Positions 41,843 to 51,678 are shown, counted from the first letter of the stretch. The stretch is 64,000 bases of DNA from Senegalimassilia anaerobia JC110 (GCF_000236865.1 NZ_HE611015.1:213983-277982), one strand, 5' to 3'. Numbers and translations are program-made. The notes: generated from the letters alone by a model not told the origin.

Positions 41843-44689
41843 TTACTCCTCGGTGAAGCCGATGGCGTCAAGGGCGTCGCCGCAACGCTGGCAAACATCC
41901 GCGTGGTTGGCGTTGCCGCCGAGCTCGCGATAGTTCCAGCAACGCGGGCACTTGTCGCCCTCGGCGGGCTTGACCTCGCATGCAAGCTCGTCGCCTGCGG
42001 CGAACGTCACGCCGGACACGATGAACAGCTCCTCGAACACGGAGGCATCGAAGGCTGAAAGCGCATCGAGGGTTGCCTGCGGAGCGGTAACCGAAACGGT
42101 GGCTTCCTGGCTCTTGTTGATGACCTTGGCGCCGCGAGCGTCCTCAAGCGCCTTGGTGACCACGTCGCGCACCTCGAGGGCGCCGCCGAATGCGGCGAGC
42201 ACCTTGTCCTCGGCAGCCTTGCCGGGAAGCGCGGGCACGAAGCCGGAGCGGTGCGGCCAGCCGGCCAGCTGCACGTTGCACACACGGCCTTCTCGGTTGC
42301 GCATGGCCTCGGGATAACACTCCCACACCTCATCGGCCGTGAACGACAGGATGGGCGAAAGCACGCGCACAAGTACTTCCAGGATGTTGAACAGCACCGT
42401 CTGCACGGCACGACGGCGCGGGCTGTCGGGCGACTCGGAGTACAGGCGGTCCTTCGTGACGTCCATGTACACGCTGGACAGGTCGTTGACGAAGTCGTAG
42501 ACGGCACGGTAGACGCCGTTGAACTTGAAGCTGTCGTAGGCCTGCTCGACGTCGGAGAGCAGCTGGGCGGTCTTGGCCATCATGTACTGGTCGATGGGCT
42601 CGAGGTCGTCCCAGTTGGAAACCGCATTCGCCTGATCGTCGAAGTCAGACAGGTTGCCCAGCAGGAAGCGGAACGTGTTGCGGAAACGGCGATATGCGTC
42701 GGAGACCTGCTTCAAGATGTTGTCGGAAATTGACACGTCCTGCGCGTAATCGGCGGATGCGACCCACAAGCGCAAGACATCGGCGCCCCATTTGCTGGTG
42801 ACATCGGCCGGGTCGACGCCGTTGCCCAGGGACTTGGACATCTTGCGACCCTGCTCGTCGACGGTGAAGCCGCACGACAGGATGTTCTTATACGGTGCGC
42901 AGCCATATGCGCCCACGCTGGTGAGCAGGCTGGACTGGAACCAACCGCGGTGCTGGTCGGAGCCTTCCAGGTACATATCGGCCGGGAACGTCAGGCCCTC
43001 GTCTGCGCGGTGCTTGAGCACGCTGGTGTGCGTGACGCCGGATTCCCACCACACGTCGAGGATGTCCTTCTCAGGGACGAGCTCGGTGCAGCCGCACTTC
43101 TCGCAGTGCGTGCCGTGCGGCAGGTACTCGCTGGGCTTCTTGGTGAACCAGGCGTCGGCGCCCTCTTCGTAGAACAGCTTGATAACGGCGTCGAACGTTG
43201 CCTCGTTGGCCACGGTCTCGCCGCACTTGGCGCACTTGAACACGGGGATGGGCACGCCCCAGCTGCGCTGACGCGAGATGCACCAGTCGGGACGGTCCGA
43301 CACCATGGAGCCGATGCGGTTGACGGCCCAGCCGGGATAGAAGGTCACATCGCGCTCGATGGCGTCCATAGCCTTGCCGCGCAGGCCGTTCTCCTCCATG
43401 GAGACGAACCACTGGTCGGTGGCGCGGAAGATGACGGGCTCATGGCAGCGCCAGCAATGCGGATAGCTGTGGCTGATCTTGCGCGCAGCCACGAGCGTGC
43501 CCTGCTCGCGCAGCCAATCGATGATGACGGGGTTGGCGTCGTCGGTATCCAGACCCGCGAACGGGCCGGCATCCTCGGTGAGCACGCCGTTGTCGTCGAC
43601 GGGCATGAGGATCGGGATGTCGAACTGCAGGCCCACCAGGTAGTCGTCCTGGCCATGGCCCGGGGCGGTGTGGACACAGCCGGTACCGGAGTCGAGCGTG
43701 ACATGGTCGCCGTAGATGATCTTGCCCTTAAGGTCCTGGCGGATGGGGCAGGTATAGGTAAGGCCGCACAGCTCCGTGCCCTTGAGCACGACGGGCTGGC
43801 CGTCCTGGCCGCACACCAGGGAGTAATCCTCCCAACCGGCGATCTCAGCGACTTCCTCGACGAGCTCCTTGGCGAAGATGACGTTGCTGCCGTCGACCTG
43901 GACCATGACGTAATCGGCGTCGGGCATCAGGCACACGGCGGCGTTGGCCGGAAGGGTCCACGGCGTGGTGGTCCAAATGAGCACGTACGCATCGCCGGTG
44001 GCGCCGGCGGCCTCGAAGATGCCGGGCATGGCGTCAAGCTTGAACTTCACGTAAACGGACGGGGAAACCTCGTCGGAGTATTCGATTTCGGCCTCGGCAA
44101 GAGCCGTATGGCACTTCTTGCACCAGTGGATGGGCTTGCGGCCGCGATATACCTGGCCCTTGAGGTACATATCGCGGAAGATCTCCACGTTGCCGGCCTC
44201 GAAGTTCGGGATATAGGTCAGATACGGGTGATCCCAGTCGGCGTTGACGCCCAGGCGCTTGAAGCCATCGCGCTGGATGCCGACGTATTTGGTCGCCCAC
44301 TCGCGGCACAGACGGCGCAACTCGGGCTGCGGCGTTTCCTTCATCTTATCAGGGCCCAAGGTGACCTCGACCATATGCTCGATAGGCTGGCCGTGGCAGT
44401 CCCAACCCGGCACGTACGGGGTGAAGTACCCGCGCTGGGCATGGCTTTTGTTCACGAAGTCCTTCAGCACCTTGTTGAAGGCGTGGCCGATGTGGATGGG
44501 GCCGTTGGCATAAGGCGGGCCATCGTGCAGGACGAAGGGCTTGCCGTCCTTGTTCTTCTCGAGAACCTGTTCGTAGATGTGCTCCTGCTCCCACTTCTCA
44601 AGCCTTTTCGGCTCGGATGCCGGCAGGTTGCCTCGCATCGGGAAATCCGTCTGCGGGAGATTCATGGTGTTCTTGTACGTGTTCGCCAC
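41843..44689 (-). CDS. ileS: Isoleucyl-tRNA synthetase
   Basis: 948 residues. Class-I motifs GPIHIGHAFNKVL (HIGH) near residue 65 and GRKMSKSLGNGVDP (KMSKS) near 610, an editing domain between, and a C-terminal zinc finger (CPRCWNYRE ... CQRC). Full length for the bacterial type with zinc finger. No T-box leader is visible upstream. It heads the ileS-lspA-rluD unit. A minus-strand TATATACTAA stands about 65 bases before the start. Confidence 0.96.
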   Translation of the reverse strand: MANTYKNTMNLPQTDFPMRGNLPASEPKRLEKWEQEHIYEQVLEKNKDGKPFVLHDGPPYANGPIHIGHAFNKVLKDFVNKSHAQRGYFTPYVPGWDCHGQPIEHMVEVTLGPDKMKETPQPELRRLCREWATKYVGIQRDGFKRLGVNADWDHPYLTYIPNFEAGNVEIFRDMYLKGQVYRGRKPIHWCKKCHTALAEAEIEYSDEVSPSVYVKFKLDAMPGIFEAAGATGDAYVLIWTTTPWTLPANAAVCLMPDADYVMVQVDGSNVIFAKELVEEVAEIAGWEDYSLVCGQDGQPVVLKGTELCGLTYTCPIRQDLKGKIIYGDHVTLDSGTGCVHTAPGHGQDDYLVGLQFDIPILMPVDDNGVLTEDAGPFAGLDTDDANPVIIDWLREQGTLVAARKISHSYPHCWRCHEPVIFRATDQWFVSMEENGLRGKAMDAIERDVTFYPGWAVNRIGSMVSDRPDWCISRQRSWGVPIPVFKCAKCGETVANEATFDAVIKLFYEEGADAWFTKKPSEYLPHGTHCEKCGCTELVPEKDILDVWWESGVTHTSVLKHRADEGLTFPADMYLEGSDQHRGWFQSSLLTSVGAYGCAPYKNILSCGFTVDEQGRKMSKSLGNGVDPADVTSKWGADVLRLWVASADYAQDVSISDNILKQVSDAYRRFRNTFRFLLGNLSDFDDQANAVSNWDDLEPIDQYMMAKTAQLLSDVEQAYDSFKFNGVYRAVYDFVNDLSSVYMDVTKDRLYSESPDSPRRRAVQTVLFNILEVLVRVLSPILSFTADEVWECYPEAMRNREGRVCNVQLAGWPHRSGFVPALPGKAAEDKVLAAFGGALEVRDVVTKALEDARGAKVINKSQEATVSVTAPQATLDALSAFDASVFEELFIVSGVTFAAGDELACEVKPAEGDKCPRCWNYRELGGNANHADVCQRCGDALDAIGFTEE

Positions 44690-44991
44690 GAGATCGCGCC
44701 TTCCTTTGCCTAACTATGACCAGACGGCGCATGCCGTCCTTGCTTATAAACCCGATTAGTATATAGGAAACCCACGGAAACGAAACGCGCGCAGGCCACA
44801 TTCCGAAAAAGCACTCAGAGAAAACGCGGTACCGTTCGTTGCGGTAGCGCAGCGATATGGTTTCGGAAGGTTATACTGGTGTGGACACGTAAGCTGAATA
44901 CGGGGCGTTGCGCCGTATGCGCCGCATCGAATCCAAGGGTTTTGCGACGTCTCACCCCGCAGACGGGCAACCTGTTAGGAAAGGCACGACC

Positions 44992-45879
44992 ATGAACCGA
45001 AGCTTCGAGATAGTGACCGACTCTTGCTGCAACCTCACCGAGGAAACCATCGACCGCTATGAACTGCACGTGCTGCCGCTCTCGTTCATGGCCGATGGCG
45101 ACGACACGGTGTATCGCAGCTATCTCAAAGGCAGGAAAACCGACCTTTCGCAGTTCTATGCCATGATGCGCGAGGGAAAGGTGTTCCGCACCTCGCTTCC
45201 CAACCTTGCCGATACCGAGACGCTGTTCCGCAGCTTGCTCGATCAAGGCAGGGACATCCTATACCTGGGCTTTTCCAGTGGTCTCTCGGGCACCTATGAG
45301 GCCACCGAGCTTCTCGCAAAGCAATTGCGCGAGGAGTACCCTCAGCGCAAGCTGCTGACGGTCGACACGCTTGCAGCCTCGGGCGGCCAAGGGCTGCTCG
45401 TGTGGCACGCATGCCAGCGCGCCGAGCAGGGCGAGGGCATCGAAGAAGTGCGCGATTGGACGGAGGCGAACAAGCTTCATCTGGCGCATTGGTTCACCGT
45501 CGACGACCTCATGTTCTTGTGGCGCGGCGGCCGCGTCTCGAAGACGAGCGCCTGGGCCGGCACGCTGCTCAACATCAAGCCGGTCATGCACGTAGACGAC
45601 GAGGGGCACCTTGTCCCCTTGGAAAAGGTGCGAGGACGCAAAAAGTCGCTGTCCGCATTGCTCGACCACATGGAGCGCACCGGCACGGCGCCGATCGCCG
45701 AGCAAACGGTCTTCATCACCCATGGCGATTGCATCGATGATGCGAAATGGCTCGAGAAGAAGATCCGCGAAAGTTTCGGCGTCGAAGACATCCGCATCAA
45801 CTACGTCGACCCCGTCATCGGTGCGCATTCCGGCCCGGGCACCATGGCGCTGTTCTTCCTGGCATCGAACCGCGATTAG
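44992..45879 (+). CDS. DegV family fatty-acid-binding protein
   Basis: 295 residues from ATG 44992 with AGGAAAGG upstream; an in-frame ATG at 44908 has no support. DegV signatures: EIVTDSCCNLTEE at the start, FRTSLPNLADTETLF (the T/S-S-x-P fatty-acid loop), YLGFSSGLSGTYEA, and GAHSGPGTMALFF at the end. DegV/FakB proteins bind a fatty acid and present it to a kinase (FakA) for phosphorylation; the partner is not in this window. Confidence 0.93.
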   Translation: MNRSFEIVTDSCCNLTEETIDRYELHVLPLSFMADGDDTVYRSYLKGRKTDLSQFYAMMREGKVFRTSLPNLADTETLFRSLLDQGRDILYLGFSSGLSGTYEATELLAKQLREEYPQRKLLTVDTLAASGGQGLLVWHACQRAEQGEGIEEVRDWTEANKLHLAHWFTVDDLMFLWRGGRVSKTSAWAGTLLNIKPVMHVDDEGHLVPLEKVRGRKKSLSALLDHMERTGTAPIAEQTVFITHGDCIDDAKWLEKKIRESFGVEDIRINYVDPVIGAHSGPGTMALFFLASNRD

Positions 45880-46065
45880 AAACCCGTCCGATACAAAATA
45901 ACGTGCCCTGGCTTAATCGCCTGCTCCGCGCGAATCGGAATCTGAAACGTCGACATCACCTTGCTTGATCGACAAGCGACCGCGCGACTCAAGCAAATGA
46001 TGACGGGTCTGTTGCGGCAGCGCGACTTGCCCAGACGATCTATCGATCGCACAGCCGGCGCAGAC
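45880..46065. other. Spacer between degV and the YfcC terminator
   Basis: No gene, RNA or repeat was recognised here. Minus-strand frames through it look random. Confidence 0.4.
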
Positions 46066-46100
46066 ATGAAGAAGGCTCCCCCGCGGGGAGCCTTCTTCAT
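46066..46100 (-). terminator. Hairpin after the YfcC-type carrier gene
   Basis: A perfect 16-bp stem, ATGAAGAAGGCTCCCC (46066-46081) with its complement at 46085-46100, and a 3-base loop. There is no U-tract on either side, so termination efficiency is uncertain. Confidence 0.65.
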
Positions 46101-46119
46101 AAGGAGTATGTTTGCGGCA

Positions 46120-47700
46120 TTATGCGAGCATGACCTGCGCGCACAGGAGGATACCGCCGAACACCAACGTGAACACCACGATGGGCCACACGAACTTGAA
46201 CCACTTGGAGTACTTCATATCCAACATGGTAAGGGTTGCCAAAACCAGGCCGGTAGGTGCGAGGTAGAGCATCGCGTACTGACCCCACTGATAAGCGCAG
46301 ACGATGGAGTAGCGATCGATGCCGACCGTATCGGCCAGGGGAGCCATAATGGGCATTGCCAAAACGGCCAGACCGGAGGAAGACGGGACCACGAAGCCGA
46401 GCAGGAAGAACAGCAGCATCATGATCAGGATGAACGCCGGGCCCGCCATGCCCTGGACCGCGTTGGAGGACCAGAACAGGAGCGTGTCGGAGATCAGGCC
46501 CTCTTCCATGATCAGGTTGATGCCACGGGCCAGGCCGATGATCAGGGAAACGCCGACCAGCGAGGATGCGCCGTTGATGAACGCGTTCACCACGGTCTTC
46601 TCGTCGGTACCCGAGATGAACATGATGATGATTGAGATGGCCAGGAACATGGCAGCCATCTGCGGGAACCACCAGTGCAGGTTCATGACGCCGTACACCA
46701 TAAGGACGAAGGCGGAGATGAAGAGCACCAGGATGGCCTTCTTGCGCAGGCTGAAGCCTTCTGCATGGGCAGCAGCGGTCTCGCCGCGCTCAACGTTGAA
46801 CAGCTGCGCGAAGTGCTCGCGATCCTCGTAGGTATAAGAAGCCTCGGGGTTGGCCTTGATCTTCTTGCAGTACCAGTACAGGTAGCTGATGACCACGATG
46901 GCGCCCACGATGCAGCCGCCGACGCGCCACTCGAAGCCCTCCATGAAGTTGATGCCCGCCGCGTTCGAGGCGATAACGACGCTGAACGGGTTAATCGTGG
47001 AGAACGTGGTGCCCATGGAGCCGGCCAGGAAGATAGCGCCAACGCATACGATGGAGTCGTATCCGAGCGCTAGGAACACCGGTACCAGAATCGGGTAGAA
47101 CGCCACAGCCTCCTCTTCAAGGCCGCACGAGGTGCCGCCGAGGACCATGAGCAGGGCGACCAGGAACACGAGCAAGAACTCATGGCCTTTGGTCTTTTTC
47201 GTCAAAGCCATCAGACCGGATTCGAACGCTCCGGTTGCGTTGACCACGCCGATCAGACCGCCGAGCACCAGGATGAACACCATGATGTCGACGCCGTCGA
47301 TCGTGCCGGATACCATTGCCTGCGTGACATCGGCGATGCCCTTAGGCTGAGCCTGAAGCTGCTCATAGGTTCCGGGGATCGAAATGGCCTTCGTGATGGA
47401 CCCGCCGGTGAACTGCTCGATGTCGATCTGCACGCCGAGCTGATCGAGCTCGTCCTGCGTTGCCGGCACCTCGCTGATCTCGCCCTGCGGGCTCGTGACC
47501 GTCAGCACATTGGAGTCGGCCACATACTGAAGCTTCGCGTACTGTCCTGCCGGCACGAACGACGTTGCGATAACCGCGATGATGGTCAAGACGAACAGGA
47601 TGGTGAACGCCGTCGGGAAACTAAGCTTCTTCTTCCTCTTCGTCTTCTTCTTCACCACGGGCCCGCCTGCGGAGTCGACGGCAGCGGCCTCGGTAGACAT
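46120..47700 (-). CDS. YfcC/ArsB-NhaD superfamily carrier
   Basis: 526 residues from ATG 47700. After a Lys-rich cytoplasmic start (KKKTKRKKKLSFPTAFTIL) about 12-13 membrane helices follow. Family features: GTSCGLEEEAVAFYPILVP, GSMGTTFSTINPFSVVIASNAAGI, and GFVVPSSSGLAVLAMPIMAPLAD. Members (YfcC, DcuC-like) are predicted uptake or exchange carriers for amino acids, peptides or C4-dicarboxylates; I cannot name the substrate. It is divergent from a membrane LuxR regulator. Confidence 0.88.
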   Translation of the reverse strand: MSTEAAAVDSAGGPVVKKKTKRKKKLSFPTAFTILFVLTIIAVIATSFVPAGQYAKLQYVADSNVLTVTSPQGEISEVPATQDELDQLGVQIDIEQFTGGSITKAISIPGTYEQLQAQPKGIADVTQAMVSGTIDGVDIMVFILVLGGLIGVVNATGAFESGLMALTKKTKGHEFLLVFLVALLMVLGGTSCGLEEEAVAFYPILVPVFLALGYDSIVCVGAIFLAGSMGTTFSTINPFSVVIASNAAGINFMEGFEWRVGGCIVGAIVVISYLYWYCKKIKANPEASYTYEDREHFAQLFNVERGETAAAHAEGFSLRKKAILVLFISAFVLMVYGVMNLHWWFPQMAAMFLAISIIIMFISGTDEKTVVNAFINGASSLVGVSLIIGLARGINLIMEEGLISDTLLFWSSNAVQGMAGPAFILIMMLLFFLLGFVVPSSSGLAVLAMPIMAPLADTVGIDRYSIVCAYQWGQYAMLYLAPTGLVLATLTMLDMKYSKWFKFVWPIVVFTLVFGGILLCAQVMLA

Positions 47701-47737
47701 ATGCACCCCCCTTTCATGGAGTTCCGGACTCTCATCC

Positions 47738-47915
47738 GGTATAGCGTTGTCGCAACTTCCACGTTCCGCTTGGCTCAGTCCGCTTGATTGCGAGCGACTT
47801 GCGCCCGTGCTTTTCGGGCTGCACACATCATTGCCAGGTTTAGGCATATATCACCAGAGGAAAGCTGGGTATAGATGAAGGTATAAACCGGGTATAGGTA
47901 CTTCTCATCAGGTAT
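47738..47915. promoter_or_regulatory. GGTATA repeat array in the YfcC / LuxR divergent promoter
   Basis: GGTATA occurs at 47738, 47868, 47880 and 47891 with a GGTAT at 47911. The three central copies are 12 and 11 bases apart, about one helix turn, so a protein could contact one face. TATACT at 47939-47944 may be the -10 box toward the LuxR gene. Candidate site for the adjacent LuxR-type regulator; inference. Confidence 0.5.
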
Positions 47916-47990
47916 TTCTTTGTTTAGGAGATGTAGCGTATACTGAACCCGTTCTGACTGGGACCCATAACCAAACGAAAGCGATGCGCT

Positions 47991-48956
47991 ATGGATTCAA
48001 GTATGTTCCTGTTTTACTACTCGATCGCCATGCAGATATGCGCGATCTTGACCTCGGCATGCTGCCTGGCATCCTACTTGGTCTCGCGCAACAAGGTGCA
48101 GCTGTACTGCTTCGCAGGCTTTCTCATGTACTACGCCGACTGCATGCTGGTGTTCCGCGACGATTACGTGATGGCATCGGAGTCGGCGGTATCGCATGAG
48201 GCGTTCTTCATCGGGGACCCCGCTTTTTCCATCATCTTCGGTTGCGCTACGCTCATGTCGTTTTGGTTGATGGTGTGCGCCTACGTCGAAGAAGATTCGA
48301 TTATCGTCAAGTTCGGCCCGGCGTATCTGTTCGTCGGCGCAAGCCTTGCCGTGACGCTGCTCCTTCCGCAAGGGTATGTGCACATGTTCGTGTTTTATTC
48401 GCTGCGCGAGGTGTTCATCGCCTGGATGCTGTTTTTCGCAGCATATAAATACATCACCACCGACGACGATCGGTTACGGCTGCGACTAAGCCGCTTCCCG
48501 AAGTTCTATGTGCTGCTTTGGGTTCTGCTGCTTGCGGTGGTGGCCGAAAACGGCTTGGTATTGCTGCTGATCGGCCCCGGACACGTGGATATTCCCCTGG
48601 GCTTCTTCCCGGAACGCAACTTCGCAGAGAACCTGCTTGCCTTGGTCTGCGAGTTCGTGGCCCTGCGCTCTTCGTTAACGTACCTTTCCGTACGCCATAG
48701 CGAACCTCCCACGCAAGGTGGCGACCAGGTGGAAACCTATATCGACCACAACCTGGTACCGTACGCGGCATCCCACAAGCTGACGCCTCGCGAAACCGAG
48801 ATCTTGCGACTGGTGCTGCTTGGCAAGGACAACCAGAACATAGCAGCCGAGCTATCGCTTGCACCGGGAACCGTGAAAGTGCACGTGCACAATATCCTGA
48901 AGAAATCGCAGAAAGCGAACAGACAGGAGTTGATACAGGATTACTGGGACTACTAG
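47991..48956 (+). CDS. Membrane-bound LuxR-type transcriptional regulator
   Basis: 321 residues. Seven hydrophobic helices fill residues 5-225, then a LuxR/GerE helix-turn-helix ends the protein (KLTPRETEILRLVLLGKDNQNIAAELSLAPGTVKVHVHNILKKSQ). Such seven-helix LuxR proteins are numerous in Eggerthellaceae and often neighbour a transporter or reductase that they control. Here the divergent gene is a YfcC-type carrier, the probable target. Confidence 0.92.
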   Translation: MDSSMFLFYYSIAMQICAILTSACCLASYLVSRNKVQLYCFAGFLMYYADCMLVFRDDYVMASESAVSHEAFFIGDPAFSIIFGCATLMSFWLMVCAYVEEDSIIVKFGPAYLFVGASLAVTLLLPQGYVHMFVFYSLREVFIAWMLFFAAYKYITTDDDRLRLRLSRFPKFYVLLWVLLLAVVAENGLVLLLIGPGHVDIPLGFFPERNFAENLLALVCEFVALRSSLTYLSVRHSEPPTQGGDQVETYIDHNLVPYAASHKLTPRETEILRLVLLGKDNQNIAAELSLAPGTVKVHVHNILKKSQKANRQELIQDYWDY

Positions 48957-49089
48957 CCGTTCATCCGCTTATCCCAAACGCTCCAATCGGTCATACGCAT
49001 GGAGGCGCTCAGCAAGCGGGAACCATCAAACCCGTGAGCCAACGGGCAAACTTCGTCACCGTGATGCCCGTGGCAGGCCGAACACGCAC

Positions 49090-49126
49090 GCAGCGCCTAC
49101 GTCGCCATCGGGAACGCAGGCGCTGC
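49090..49126. terminator. Hairpin between the LuxR gene and dinB
   Basis: GCAGCGCCT (49090-49098) pairs with AGGCGCTGC (49118-49126) at a convergent junction. No U-tract, so a weak call. Confidence 0.4.
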
Positions 49127-49137
49127 ATACAGCATGC

Positions 49138-50436
49138 TCACTTATAATCGGCAGGGTTCTTGGCGGCGGTGCCGGTGGTGTTGCCGTCGTTGCGCAGCTC
49201 GTGGCCGAAACGCACCGCCCCTTCCCCGAAGCGATCTTTCACCAGATCGGTTGCAGCAAGCAGGCCACGCCGCTTCGACTCGTCTTGAATACGCGGCTTC
49301 GCATCGCCCTCGAGAGGGGCGACCTGCTTTACGTCGAACAAGCTGCCCTGCTCGCCTTCCGGCTCGGAAAACCCGGACACGGACACCCCGATAAGGCGCA
49401 CAGCGATGCCGGGCTCCCATAGCTCATCGAGCATGCTGCAGAGCTCGGGGGCGAACAGCAGCTCGTCATCGGTAGGCCGGGCAAGCCTGCGCTGGACCGA
49501 GCGGCTCGACCTGTCGGGATATCGAAGGCGCAAGCCGATGGTGGACCCGCGCAAGCTCTTGCCGCGCAGCCGCCGCCCTACCTTTGCCGCCTGCGTGCAG
49601 ATGGCCGCCTCGATATCCTCGCGCATACGAAGATCGTTCGCGAAGGTGACCTCGTTCGACACCGATTTCACCGGCGCATGTTGCTGGATGGGCGAATCAT
49701 CAAGACCGCAGGCCCGCATATACATGACGCGTCCGTTCTTCCCGAACAGGCGCTCAAGGCGCGCCGTGCCCTCGCACACCAGCTGCCCGAGCGTTTCCAC
49801 CCCATGGCTTTTCAGGCGCTGCTCAGCTGCGGCACCGATGCCGCTCATGCTGCGCACGGGAAGTGGATCGAGGAACATGCGCTCGGTTCCCGGATAGACG
49901 ACGGTGAGGCCGCGGGGCTTGTCCATATCGGAAGCGATCTTCGCAACCGTCTTCGAGGTCCCCACCCCTACCGAGCACGTTACGCCAAGCTGCTCGACCC
50001 GCTGCTGGATGCGCCTTGCCACGGCAACGGGGTGCTCCCTGTTGGTGCGCGTGGGGGTGACGTCAAGGAAGGCCTCGTCGATGCTGACCTGCTGCACAAG
50101 CGGCGTCTCATCGTTCAAAATGGACATGACCTGGTTGCTGACCTGCTTGTACCGATCGAACCTGCCTGCGGCCCAGATGGCCTGGGGGCAAAGCTTGCGC
50201 GCCGTTGCCGCGGGCATGGCGGAACGAACGCCGAATACTCGCGCTTCATAGGACGCCGTGGACACCACGCCGTGCTTGTCGGCGCTTCCCCCGACGATAA
50301 CGGGTTTGCCACGCCAACCGGGATGGTCAAGCTGCTCGACGGAGGCGAAGAACGCGTCAAGATCGACCAGCAGGATTGCCGGCCCATCCCAGGGTTCCAA
50401 AGGCAGCATGCCCTCATGTTCGCTCGAATCGATCAT
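49138..50436 (-). CDS. dinB: DNA polymerase IV (Y family)
   Basis: 432 residues. Palm: ILLVDLDAFFASVEQ and the catalytic QQVSIDEAFLDVT; RRIQQRVEQLGVTCSVGVGTSKTVAKIASDMDKP; helix-hairpin-helix region (PVRSMSGIGAAAEQRLKSHGV); little-finger domain to about 365. The last 65 residues contain no beta-clamp motif that I could identify with certainty (QGSLFD near 370 is the candidate). No LexA box is visible in front of it. Confidence 0.94.
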   Translation of the reverse strand: MIDSSEHEGMLPLEPWDGPAILLVDLDAFFASVEQLDHPGWRGKPVIVGGSADKHGVVSTASYEARVFGVRSAMPAATARKLCPQAIWAAGRFDRYKQVSNQVMSILNDETPLVQQVSIDEAFLDVTPTRTNREHPVAVARRIQQRVEQLGVTCSVGVGTSKTVAKIASDMDKPRGLTVVYPGTERMFLDPLPVRSMSGIGAAAEQRLKSHGVETLGQLVCEGTARLERLFGKNGRVMYMRACGLDDSPIQQHAPVKSVSNEVTFANDLRMREDIEAAICTQAAKVGRRLRGKSLRGSTIGLRLRYPDRSSRSVQRRLARPTDDELLFAPELCSMLDELWEPGIAVRLIGVSVSGFSEPEGEQGSLFDVKQVAPLEGDAKPRIQDESKRRGLLAATDLVKDRFGEGAVRFGHELRNDGNTTGTAAKNPADYK

Positions 50437-50535
50437 GTGTTCCAGTTTACCACGGGGTTCGGGGCTCGAAACGCTGTGCTACTATAAGCGTTCGGCTTTA
50501 TCGCGATATCGGGCACCAACGGGAAGGAGGGCGGT

Positions 50536-51663
50536 TTGGACGGATTGAACGGACGCCTTCGCACCACAGGATGGGGTGCCTTTGCTCCCGTATCGACGGC
50601 ACCCGACATGTTGCCCGGTTCCGAGATCTCCATCATCGATTGGCTCGACTTCTCGCAGACGCTCAATCCGCTCGGCATGCCCGAGGCCTTCAGCCCTGCG
50701 CTGAACCTGCTGACGCGAAACCCCATCACGCCGGAAGAAGAACGCACGGCGCAAGCCCAAATTCCCGAGCTGCTGGCAAAACGCTACGGCGTACACCCCG
50801 ATTGCGTAGCCGTCGGCGCATCGGCGACCGACGTGCTAGCTGCCGTGGCGAACTCGTTCGAGCCACGATCCGTGGCGGTGCCCGTACCCTCTCGCGCCGC
50901 CTATGAGCGATGCCTGGGAACCGCCGGCCATCGCATCGTGGAGGTTCCCGGCCCTGATGGCTTCGTGGTCCCCGACCCGCAGGCCGTTCGACGCATGGGA
51001 CTATCCTTCGATGCGGCCATGCTCGCCAACCCCGCCTTCCCCACCAGCCGGCTGCTGGCGCGGCAAACGCTGCTGGATTACCTGCAAGCCTGCGCATGGG
51101 TGATCGTCGACGAGCGGGGAATCGACCTGACGTTCGGCGGCGAATCAACGGCGACCATGATCGATGAGCATTCGAACCTCATCGTTATCCGGTCGCTCAC
51201 GGACACGTTCTCGCTGCCCGGCATGCCCCTGTCGTGCGCATTGGCGCACCCCGCCGTCGCAAGCCGCATCTCCCAGATAGCCAAACGCCCGGCCTCCGCC
51301 GCGCTCAGCGCGCGCTTGCTGAAGCTGGCCACGCCCGATCATCACCTGGAACGGGCGCGCGAAGTGCTTGAAACGGAGATACCTTGGATGCAGTGCATGC
51401 TCAGCTTGGTACCCGGGATCAGCATCTATCCAGCGGAAGCCAATTACGTGATGTGCTCGTTCGCCCCGGGACGCTCCATGCATCTGGGAGCCGCGGATGC
51501 GCCCGACCTCGTGCGCAAGCTGCACAAGCGTGGATTCCCGGTTCGCACGCTCGATCGCACGCCCGGGGTCTCGCCCGGAAGCCATTTTTGCGTGAGCGTG
51601 CGCACAAGGTCGGACAACGAGCGATTCATCACCGTTTTGCGGCAGATCGTCGCCGGAAGCTGA
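50536..51663 (+). CDS. Aminotransferase-fold protein (HisC/CobD-like) lacking the PLP lysine
   Basis: 375 residues from TTG 50536, with AGGAGG five bases before it. The fold-type-I layout of CobD/HisC is recognisable: LDFSQTLNPLGMP at the start (usually D-F-S-x-N-x-N-P), VAVGASATDVLAAV, LANPAFPTSRLL (usually NPNNPTG), VIVDERGIDL and IRSLTDTFSLPGMPLSCAL. In the last motif Asp replaces the lysine that binds PLP (normally SLTKxFxLPG). The NP and DE motifs are degraded too. It is therefore unlikely to be an active transaminase or threonine-phosphate decarboxylase. Divergent from dinB. Confidence 0.82.
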   Translation: MDGLNGRLRTTGWGAFAPVSTAPDMLPGSEISIIDWLDFSQTLNPLGMPEAFSPALNLLTRNPITPEEERTAQAQIPELLAKRYGVHPDCVAVGASATDVLAAVANSFEPRSVAVPVPSRAAYERCLGTAGHRIVEVPGPDGFVVPDPQAVRRMGLSFDAAMLANPAFPTSRLLARQTLLDYLQACAWVIVDERGIDLTFGGESTATMIDEHSNLIVIRSLTDTFSLPGMPLSCALAHPAVASRISQIAKRPASAALSARLLKLATPDHHLERAREVLETEIPWMQCMLSLVPGISIYPAEANYVMCSFAPGRSMHLGAADAPDLVRKLHKRGFPVRTLDRTPGVSPGSHFCVSVRTRSDNERFITVLRQIVAGS

Positions 51664-51678
51664 CCCGGCCAACGAAAA

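Noticed and set aside
44690-44991. Possible T-box leader of ileS
   Set aside because: The ileS leader is short and I find no specifier stem or T-box sequence; promoter-like TATATACTAA lies only about 65 bases from the start.
45876-46100. A 74-codon minus-strand frame behind the YfcC gene
   Set aside because: It begins in the terminator hairpin and has no ribosome-binding site or similarity.
50437-50535. LexA box for dinB
   Set aside because: GGAACACATG and CGAAACG occur but none pairs as GAAC-N4-GTTC, so dinB is not called SOS-regulated here.
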